Below are positions 22,036 to 33,100 of a DNA stretch of 64,000 bases, piece after piece; positions within the stretch are counted from its first letter, which is position 1; each line of letters opens with the position of its first letter. Position numbers and translations under genes: made by a program. The notes under the pieces are model-generated. The model had not been told where the DNA came from and made no database searches. It saw only the letters and a list, made by a program, of their open reading frames with translations. The DNA is from Bolinopsis microptera (lineage: Eukaryota > Ctenophora > Tentaculata > Lobata > Bolinopsidae), in assembly GCF_026151205.1 (NCBI RefSeq), contig NC_087079.1:17044945-17108944 (forward strand), given 5' to 3'.

Positions 22036-22641
22036 AACATTTTTTTGCTCTCATCTGTAAGTTTAAACTTATCCAAGGGTACAAATAGGCGTCCAACGTC
22101 AACAAAACTTTATAGTAATGCTCTTTATATTTGAACAAAAAAATTTACACATTTTCTTTAAATCCAGTCTATTTTGGGCTCTACCTGAAAACACCTTAAA
22201 ATCTATCTCTCTACTAGACTTTCAATCTGTAAAATTTTGCTTCTTACTCTGTTTATGATTTTAATTCGAAAAATAGTCGAAAATATCATGACACGCACTT
22301 GTTGTTAACCTCATATCTCAGCTTAGGAGCAAAATATCAAAAATCGCCTCATATTTCTGTTGGACAAGACCTTGACAAACACTTTTGCTAAGTTACAAGG
22401 TGTAAACTGTAAAAGAAGAATGATTTCTGCCAAAACCTTATTTAAAGTAGAATTACAGGTAAACCTCAAAATTTTACGTGTAATATTTACAGATGGGAAA
22501 CTTTTTTTCGTTGAGGACAAAACCATTTGAAAATTTAGATCGAGCTCTACAACATAACTCAAAATCTCAAAAATGACCTCGACCCCCTGTGGCCTTAACC
22601 CTTAAGGCTTAAGGTGTCGTCACATAATCACCCAATCAATT

Positions 22642-23487
22642 TTGTTAACGAGATACACAAAACGCTTGTTAACTTTGTCATTTCATATCCGTTTTGCCTC
22701 ATTTTTTCAGATCAGGAGCAAGAGGATAAAGAATTGGATGTCACAGTACTACCTGCAACTGAATGATTCTAAAACACAACTCATAGTCTTTGGACCTAGT
22801 AAAGTGCTCAGTGAGATAGAACTTCATGGCGTTGATATAGCTCCTAACACTTTGGTAATGTTTGTGTGTACTGTTAAGAACCTTGGATTAGTAATGGACA
22901 ATCAGCTGGTATTTGATAAACAGATCGTAAATCTCAAGAAGAAATGTTTTCATACGTTATGTAATATCAGAAAAATCAGATTTCTACTGAGTCCCAAACA
23001 GATTAAGATCATCGTTAACAGTCTAGTAGTGTCATGTCTAGATTACTGTAACGGTCTGTACTTTGGTATTGGCGAGAAGCTGCTGCATCAGCTCCAGTTA
23101 CTTCAGAATGCTGCTGCAAAAGCTGTCACTGGTAAATATAAACATGACCATCTTGATGATGACCTGATAAAGCTTCACTGGTTAGATGTAAAAAAAAGGA
23201 TTGTCTTCAAAATCTTATTACTATCTCACAAGTCACTGTTAGGATTGGCACCAATTTATCTGCAGGACATGTTCAAGTATGCTCATCATGGTCACTCATT
23301 GAAGCTTATTGGTCCTTCTTGTAATTCAAAGTTTGGTGAGCGTAGCTTCTCTGTAGTGGCTCCAAAGATCTACAATCGTCTGCCTGTTACCATCACCTCT
23401 GCTCAATCTTTGGAATTTTTTAAAGCTTTTCTAAAAACTTACCTTTTCAAAATGTCTCCAGATGAACTTGAACAACTTTATCGATAA
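22642..23487 (+). pseudogene. LINE RT C-terminal part (CR1/Rex-like), 5' truncated
   Basis: A 281-codon open frame without a credible start. It contains NDSKTQLIVFG, VKNLGLVMDNQL, LSPKQIKIIVNSLVVSCLDY, LQNAAAKAVTGKYKHDH and FGERSFSVVAPKIYNRLP, then FFKAFLKTYLF. These are the post-catalytic RT, thumb and C-terminal blocks of CR1-like LINEs. The catalytic YADD block is not present, so this is a 5'-truncated insertion, still open. It lies upstream of the first clear AMT exon and in the same direction. Confidence 0.8.
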
Positions 23488-24030
23488 CTATTGTGGTCAT
23501 ATTTGGAATTCGATGTTTGCATAATATATTTAAGTACCATTTTCGGGCTTTAGTATTGACGATATATTTCAAGTATATGTTATTTTTTAGCTCAGTATTC
23601 ATGATATTTTCTGGGATGACTAGTTCAAACACTGCTGAGTATAACTATAAGATTTATCTTAAAAGCGGTGTTATTAAATTTCAATTTATTATTATTATTA
23701 ATTTATTATCTACAGACATTTCAGAAAATTGGGTGTCTAGCATGTTCGGAAAGAACATAATAGGTAATTTAATAATATATGGGCGTGGTTTAAAATATTC
23801 GAATTATGGCGACGGAATCCTCGAATTAGTAATTACAGCATACCATCCGCAAATTTACAGGTCCCAAATATGAAACTAGGGGTTGATATAATGCTTAACA
23901 AGTTAAAACAAATTGTTTATGTCGTGCATCCTGGGTTTGGACAGGATAAAATACTTCCATCGCGTTACATTACATAATTCTCGATAAATGTAATAGATTT
24001 GTAGTGTTGTAATTAATTTAAAACGTTACT
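23488..24030. other. AT-rich, LINE 3' flank and AMT intron
   Basis: No coding evidence. A 126-codon frame at 23,493-23,873 has no family resemblance and probably lies in the LINE 3' region. Confidence 0.35.
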
Positions 24031-24038
24031 TTTGGCCC

Positions 24039-24142
24039 ACACTGTACTCTCTCTCAGGGTGTTAGCATATTCACACTGTACATCTCTCTCAGGGTGTTAG
24101 CATATTCACACTGTACATCTCTCTCAGGGTGTTAGCATATTC
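24039..24142 (+). repeat. 35-bp x3 tandem repeat spanning an AMT acceptor
   Basis: Units of 34, 35 and 35 bases. Each contains ACACTGTACATCTCTCTCAG (the intron end, with AG) and then GGTGTTAGCATATTC (the first 15 exon bases). Only the last copy continues into GATGTCAGCCACATG. A 35-base step is not a multiple of three, so upstream AGs would shift the frame. Confidence 0.92.
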
Positions 24143-27100
24143 GATGTCAGCCACATGCTACAGCTTCACATCCACGGAAAAGATAGGATAAAGTTTATTG
24201 AATCCATTCTTGGTAAATAACATGTTTTCTCTGATTTGTAGCTAGCCGGCTATTATATCGTTTGTAGCTAGCCGGCTATTATATGGTTTGTAGCTAGCCG
24301 GCTATTATATGGTTTGTAGCTAGCCGGCTATTATATCGTTTGTAGCTAGCCGGCTATTATATCGTTTGTAGCTAGCCGGCTATTATATCGTTTGTAGCTA
24401 GCCGGCTATTATATCGTTTGTAGCTAGCCGGCTATTATATCGTTTGTAGCTAGCCGGCTATTATATCGTTTGTAGCTAGCCGGCTATTATATCGTTTGTA
24501 GCTAGCCGGCTATTATATCGTTTGTAGCTAGCCGGCTATTATATCGTTTGTAGCTAGCCGGCTATTATATCGTTTGTAGCTAGCCGGCTATTATATCGTT
24601 TGTAGCTAGCCGGCTATTATATCGTTTGTAGCTAGCCGGCTATTATATCGTTTGTAGCTAGCCGGCTATTATTATATGATTTGTGCAAAGATTTGGGAAT
24701 TTTTAATAATGACAGTAACTCCCCACATTTAGAATTGTATTTCAGTGGCTGATGTGGAGTCACTGGCATTAGACACCGGCACACTCTCTCTGATGACTAA
24801 CTATTGTATTTCAGTGGCTGATGTGGAGTCACTGGCATTAGATACCGGCACACTCTCTCTGATGACTAACAATTGTATTTCAGTGGCTGATGTGGAGTCA
24901 CTGGCATTAGATACCGGCACACTCTCTCTGATGACTAACAATTGTATTTCAGTGGCTGATGTGGAGTCACTGGCATTAGACACCGGCACACTCTCTCTGA
25001 TGACTAACTATTGTATTTCAGTGGCTGATGTGGAGTCACTGGCATTAGATACCGGCACACTCTCTCTGATGACTAACAATTGTATTTCAGTGGCTGATGT
25101 GGAGTCACTGGCATTAGACACCGGCACACTCTCTCTGATGACTAACTATTGTATTTCAGTGGCTGATGTGGAGTCACTGGCATTAGATACCGGCACACTC
25201 TCTCTGATGACTAACTATTGTATTTCAGTGGCTGATGTGGAGTCACTGGCATTAGATACCGGCACACTCTCTCTGATGACTAACAATTGTATTTCAGTGG
25301 CTGATGTGGAGTCACTGGCATTAGACACCGGCACACTCTCTCTGATGACTAACTATTGTATTTCAGTGGCTGATGTGGAGTCACTGGCATTAGATACCGG
25401 CACACTCTCTCTGATGACTAACAATTGTATTTCAGTGGCTGATGTGGAGTCACTGGCATTAGACACCGGCACACTCTCTCTGATGACTAACTATTGTATT
25501 TCAGTGGCTGATGTGGAGTCACTGGCATTAGATACCGGCACACTCTCTCTGATGACTAACTATTGTATTTCAGTGGCTGATGTGGAGTCACTGGCATTAG
25601 ATACCGGCACACTCTCTCTGATGACTAACAATTGTATTTCAGTGGCTGATGTGGAGTCACTGGCATTAGACACCGGCACACTCTCTCTGATGACTAACTA
25701 TTGTATTTCAGTGGCTGATGTGGAGTCACTGGCATTAGATACCGGCACACTCTCTCTGATGACTAACAATTGTATTTCAGTGGCTGATGTGGAGTCACTG
25801 GCATTAGATACCGGCACACTCTCTCTGATGACTAACAATTGTATTTCAGTGGCTGATGTGGAGTCACTGGCATTAGATACCGGCACACTCTCTCTGATGA
25901 CTAACAATTGTATTTCAGTGGCTGATGTGGAGTCACTGGCATTAGATACCGGCACACTCTCTCTGATGACTAACAATTGTATTTCAGTGGCTGATGTGGA
26001 GTCACTGGCATTAGATACCGGCACACTCTCTCTGATGACTAACGAGGAAGGTGGTATTATTGACGACTGTATTGTTCACAAATCTTCTGCTGGTTTTCTT
26101 AACCTAGTCTGTAATGCTGGCTGCGCTGAGAAAGACTTCGCTCATATCAGTGTAAGTAATTAAGTATAGATAAAATAGCTGAATGTATTTTTCACCAAAA
26201 CCCAAAATTGGGGGGGGGGGGGGGGGTGGGGCAACCATATTAAAGTATATTAAAGTATATCCCCGGGTCAAAATCGGAAAAAACCTACATTTTAATGTAC
26301 TTTAATATACCTACAATTAGTAGTTTTATATTCTTCGTTCAGATTTACAAGATAAGCCAGTTGTTACTCCCCTGAACTCATACATGAATTTACATCCAGT
26401 TTGGACAAAAATGGCCGTGTTATGAGCCAAAAACTATATGCCTATATTTGGAAACACAAACAAAATGTGATAGCTGTTGGCCCCTTAAATGAGTAAATTT
26501 CAATATTTTTTATGAGACTTTAACTTTAGGTCATAGACTAGAATACCGACAGCATGACCATGTCACAACTTAACCATGTCACAACTTAACCATGTCACAA
26601 CTTAACCATGTCACAACTTAACCATGTCTTAACCATGTCACAACTTAACCATGTCATAACTTAACCATGTCACAACTTAACCATGTCACAACTTAACCAT
26701 GTCACAACTTAACCATGTCACAACTTAACCATGTCACAACTTAACCATGTCACAACTTAACCATGTCATAACCATGTCATAACTTAACCATGTCACAACT
26801 TAACCATGTCATAACTTAACCATGTCACAACTTAACCATGTCACAACTTAACCATGTCATAACTTAACCATGTCACAACTTAACCATGTCACAACTTAAC
26901 CATGTCATAACTTAACCATGTCACAACTTAACCATGTCACAACTTAACCATGTCACAACTTAACCATGTCACAACTTAACCATGTCACAACTTAACCATG
27001 TCACAACTTAACCATGTCATAACCATGTCACAACTTAACCATGTCACAACTTAACCATGTCACAACTTAACCATGTCACAACTTAACCATGTCACAACTT

Positions 27101-30100
27101 AACCATGTCACAACTTAACCATGTCACAACTTAACCATGTCACAACTTAACCATGTCATAACCATGTCATAACTTAACCATGTCACAACTTAACCATGTC
27201 ACAACTTAACCATGTCACAACTTAACCATGTCACAACTTAACCATGTCACAACTTAACCATGTCACAACTTAACCATGTCACAACTTAACCATGTCACAA
27301 CTTAACCATGTCACAACTTAACCATGTCACAACTTAACCATGTCACAACCTAACCATGTCATAACTTAACCATGTCATAACTTAACCATGTCATAACCAT
27401 GTCATAACATGGTCATGTTAGAAAAGCTTTGTGTCTCTCTGCTTTCTCTTTTCCCACTGGGAAGCCAACAAATTATATATTTTTCGAGAAATTGTTTTTT
27501 GCGTACCTACTTTTGAAAGGTAATGTTGTTCAGGAGCGAAGAGAAGCAGCGGTCAGGTCGGGGCTGGATATCACAGTGGAGGTGAAACCACAGCATAGCC
27601 TCATTGCAGTACAGGGTGAGGCTATACAATTAAATTAGTTATTCCATGCATTCTGTTGAACTATTTGGAAATGTTCATTTGAAGTTGAGGTTATGGGTAT
27701 TTAACACAAATGAAATAATAGCTTTTTTGGCATTAGTGGCAAAATTTAACCTAGCATGTTCAAAAGTTCTGAACATTAGCCACGTGACCCATACTTACAT
27801 ATGTGCAGTACTGCCCAGGAGGAAAATGTATTGTTGTTAGGCACTATACCCGCACTATAATCGATAATGTTAACTATAAATGCGCCCGTTTTCTCGATTC
27901 AACTATTATACATTTTTATTCTTTAGTCATTGCTTATACTATTTGGTATTACTGATTAGTTGTGGAAAATTCATAATTTTATAAAGTTTTTTCATTAAGT
28001 TGTAAAATTATACTGCAAGTGCAGCGGGAGTGCAGCCTTATTTGAAGATTTCGCGGCAAAAGAAATGTTTCACTTTTCAGCTGTGCTAATACCACGTTAA
28101 TTATTCAGCGTTAATAGTACTAACTTTGGATTCGTATTACGTATATTGCTATACTGGGTCAACGAACGGGTGGGGGGGGGGGGGGGGGATCAGGTACTAA
28201 GTTCTGTACGTGACGTCGACTATAAAGTGTAATTTTGGAATTTTGTCAAAAGACCCACCCACCTCTTTCGCGGTACTAACTGTTTTTTCGGATAATAATT
28301 AAGACACCCACCCATTTTTCCGGCTTTTGTGGTACAACCTGTTGAGAAATCACGGTACTAACTGTTTCTTGGTATATAAAATATAATACCCGCCCATAAA
28401 TTGCTTTAAACAGGTCATTAAACAATAAACATTGGGAAATGGGCAAATTGTATCCACTATTTAGTAGGGGTTTTGTTTTCAATGTAGTCGAATTAGATAA
28501 AAAGTTACAAAAACCCAAAAAATCCATTCCCAAAATTAAAGTTAAAAAGGTAAAATGGGGTTTTTTTGGGGTTGGACACCCCCTTTGGAAGTTGGAACCA
28601 CGTACTAGAACTGTTTTTCTGGGAAATGTCCCATTTACTAACTGTGTTTTTGAAGAAAATATGACCCCCCCCCCCCCCCCCAACGTCACGTACGGTACTA
28701 AGTGTATGACCCCCCTCCCGCAACGAATAGTTCGACTGCCCTTGCAGCATCGCCGCTGGTTTATTCATACTTCAGCAACGAATTTTCATTAGGGCAGCTG
28801 TAATTTCTAACAAATGGGTTATCTGGAAACGGTTTAAGAAATGCTGATAGCTTTGCTTTGAACAGCTGTGTGTTTTCAATGAGGTAAAGATCTGATGGAA
28901 TGGTGTTCCATAAACGTGGCCCCATTACTGCAAATGAACCATCATACAATGACTGTTGACGTTGAGTACTGCTCTTGTTAAGACTTGGAATGGTGGCCTT
29001 GATTCCGTGTCTTGATTGAGTATAAAAATGAATCCTCAGGTCATTTGGGCAGCGTTGGTGCAAGATTTTCCCCATGTGGATGATAACATGACTTTCCACT
29101 GGGGTGGTCTATAAACCACGACGTAACACGTTTTGATGGTCTATAAACCACGACGTAACACGTTTTGATGTCAAAACGACAGAAAATTCACATTACCCCT
29201 GCACATTTCTTACAGCTATACCAGAAATGATTGACGATAGGGACCCAAAGAGATTTTTACAGCATGTAATTGTAATTAATCGAAACTTATTAAAATTCGT
29301 AACCTGTGAATGAATGGTGACACTTACAGTAATGTTTCGAACTAAAAATAAACCTGCTGAACGACTTTCAATGAGCCTTAATGCCTGAAAAAACAGTAAA
29401 GGGGGTATAATAGTATGGGAGGTATAAGGGCAACGGTCATGCTTGGCAGCACTGTGATTACGGATCGGGAAATTGAGCGGCCATCCACAAAAGACTAAAA
29501 GAAAAGCGACCGCATTTCTGTTTGAGATTTGAATAACATTACTGTAACTGTCACCAATGCAACACTGTAACACTGTTGACTGCACACTGTAACACTTCAC
29601 TCTACAGGTCTATATATACGCTGCACATCTGTTGAAATGTTCAAATGTTGCTAACATTTGATTGTCAGGGTGCCCTAATTCTAAACATTGCTCATATATT
29701 CTCTTGAAGGTGTGACGGAATAAACCATGATTCTGACGATATATCAAAGTGGGTATCTAATATGCCCTTATATTAGAATGGTACTCTATTAACAGTTTTT
29801 AACTGATTTAAATGTCATGCACATCAGATTGAAGCGTCTTTAAATTGTTTACTATTTATATTATATTGCTATGTAAATTTGATTCTAATTCTAATTCTCT
29901 ATCAAAAACGTTTAGTGGTCTATATTGCGAAGGAGCAGACTTTTGTCATCAACGTAGCGCCGTCGGGCCACCTCATTTATCCAAACCCGATTACTTATTC
30001 CCTACGATCTTTTTGCCCTCAGCAAGAGTAAGGAAAAAAAGTGGCCAAACGGGTCTTATATCTTATCACCTGATTAAGATATCGATGACGATATGTGACA

Positions 30101-33100
30101 AAGTTTGCCTAGAGGACGAGACGATTATCGTAGCCAACAAGAGTTTATATAATCTCTTAGTTTGACAAAATTAACTACACCGTACCTTTCAACAGGGGTA
30201 CTAATATTTACCTCAACTCCAAATGAACATGTCCATTTAGATTGTCCAGTCAGTTTGTAATCTGTCAACTGAGGGCCCCCCCCCCCCCAACTGAATTCTA
30301 ATGAAGAATCATACAGGACCGAAGGTGGCGTCATTTTTACAACAAGGAATAAAAGAAGATTTGTCTGAGCTGTATTTTAACCATACAGCGTTAGTTGACG
30401 TGTGGGGAATACCTTGCCGGGTTACCCGGTGCGGGTATACCGGCGAGGACGGCGTAGAGGTAAGTAAGTGTAGTAGTGCTGCTGTTTCGTGATTGTGAGA
30501 AACAAAGTGTAGCAGCTACACTGTAGCTACACTGTAGCTACACTGTTATAGCTAGGCCATGACGCTAAGTAACCTTGTCTCTCACCTTCTTTTCCAGATC
30601 TCAGTGCCAGATGACGCTGCAGTGGAGTTGGTGGAGAGACTAACCTTCATTCTTTCCCAGATCTCAGTGCCAGATGACGCTGCAGTGGAGTTGGTGGAGA
30701 GACTAACCTTCATTCTTTTCCAGATATCAGTGCCAGATGACGCTGCAGTGGAGTTGGTGGAGAGACTAACCTTCATTCTTTTCCAGATATCAGTGCCAGA
30801 TGACGCTGCAGTGGAGTTGGTGGAGAGACTAACCTTCATTCTTTTCCAGATATCAGTGCCAGATGACGCTGCAGTGGAGTTGGTGGAGAGACTAACCTTC
30901 ATTCTTTTCCAGATATCAGTGCCAGATGACGCTGCAGTGGAGTTGGTGGAGAGACTAACCTTCATTCTTTTCCAGATATCAGTGCCAGATGACGCTGCAG
31001 TGGAGTTGGTGGAGAGACTAACCTTCATTCTTTCCCAGATCTCAGTGCCAGATGACGCTGCAGTGGAGTTGGTGGAGAGACTAACCTTCATTCTTTTGCA
31101 GATCTCAGTGCCAGATGACGCTGCAGTGGAGTTGGTTGAGAGACTGATGAGTGTAAGTGACGAGGTGAAACTAGCTGGTCTTGGTGCTAGAGACAGCTTG
31201 AGACTGGAGGCAGGTCTCTGTCTTTATGGTAACGATATTAATGAGACCACTACACCTGTGGAGGGAGCTCTCATGTGGACGATCAGTGAGTAAATTTTAC
31301 TGGCAATGGCGGGCTGAGTGCTGACCATATTAAAGTATATTAAAGTATATTCCCGCCCTCAAATCGGGAAAAAACCTACATTTTAATATACTTTGATATA
31401 CCCAAAATTATTCGAGCTGTATTCTTCGTTTAGATTTGCAAGATAAGCCTGTTTTTGGAGTAGTACATGAATTTACATCCAGTTTGGTCAAAAAGTGGCT
31501 GATTTATGAGCTTAAAACCATATGCCCATATTTGGGCATACACACCAAATTTGAAAGCTTTTGCCCAAAAATCGATCAAATTTCAATATTTTTGAATGAG
31601 ACTAACTTTATGTGAAAGATATCTATATACCTTCGTCCTTCAATCATCATGAACAAAATTGCACATATCTCGGTTTGGGATATTAGCCTAAATTACTTCA
31701 TTAAAATTAAAATAAATCCATCAGTTTTCAATATTTTTGCATGAAATTTTCGGAATCGATTAAGAATTGCATTTCAAGCTTATTGTGGGCATCGATTTTT
31801 ATTTAGGCCTCCAAAAAGATACGGATATAGGTATCTTAAATTATATTAAAGTATATTCATTAGCAGGCTCTTTTTGCTACAGCAGGCCCGCACAGCCCGC
31901 TAGTAAAAGGGCCCGGAATTTTTCAGCCCGCTGATGATACAGCCCGCGAGCGAATGACATGTTTCAGCCCGCTGGGCTATATGAATAATATAGCCCGCGA
32001 GGACGAGACACAAAACGTAAACAATCTGGTAACGTGAACAATGCTATAGCTAAGTGCAGTATCTTACCCCTGTTCGGGTGTGTCCGAATTTTCAAAACCA
32101 CATTTAAGTACTTAAGTAGCCATCCAATCGAATAAGTTTTAAAGCAGTAGGAGAATATGCGAGTTGTGTCTCGGCTCTCATGAGCTGCTCTGGGAATCGC
32201 CTTCTCGTTCAAAATACAAGGATCTAAACTTACAGAGTAATTAGTGTCAATAATAATAATAATAATTCTATACAGTTACATAGTTGAAACAATTATGGCC
32301 CCTTATTGTGGGCAGAGTATGTGTCTTTGTTGAAGTGTCCTGGTATAATCTTATCTGAGTGACTGCATTAAAATAATTTAAGGAGAGTTCTCTTAAAACT
32401 TTAAAACAATTAGTGTCAAAGAGTTGAAATAAATGGGACTTTTTCGTTAATTCTGCCAAAATATTCAGAAACCCCACCCCCCCCCCCCCCCCCCCCCCCT
32501 CCTGTCCGGATTTGTCCGAAATTCCAAAACCATAGATTGCTTTTTTGACATGCCTTATTGGATAAAGATGTAAGATTTCCTACCACAGGTAAAAGACGCC
32601 GAGCGGCAAGGGACTTCCCTGGTGCTGAAAAGATCATGGGACAGTTCATTGCGAAGCCTAAAACGGGAAAAAGAAGAGTAGGTCTGGTGGTAGAAAGAGC
32701 ACCTGCTCGGCCCGGCTATCCTGTTCTCAACTTGGAGGGAGAGACTATCGGTTTGTCTAATGATTAGAAATTCATGATCGATTACACTAGACCGCCAAGA
32801 ATCAAAATTTAGAATAATACATAAAGCAACATATATTTGCTAACCGGTGCGGTGCAATTCTTGTTGGGCTGAAAGGTACGTTAAAGGAACCTTTTGGCGA
32901 CATTCTCAAATTAGACAATAGCATGTTTGACGAGCCTTGCAGCAAAAGATACGAAATTTCATGACCTATGTTCAAGTTTGTAAAATATCCGAATCTGAAC
33001 TGGTTTTTAACAAAATCTTAACCGATTAGCAAAAAAAATTGTGGAAAATATAGTGGACAGTTCCTTCATACAAATTATTATAGACATTTAAAACTGTTTC

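Noticed and set aside
21756-22037. 94-codon frame ending in Gly repeats
   Set aside because: The Gly tail is just the poly-G tract. No ATG start, splice context or similarity.
24801-26024. Minus-strand open frames through the 69-bp array
   Set aside because: Mirror images of an open tandem repeat. The + strand reading matches the T-protein.
30582-31091. 169-codon minus-strand frame with [15 protein letters not shown] repeats
   Set aside because: Shadow of the 63-bp coding array on the + strand.
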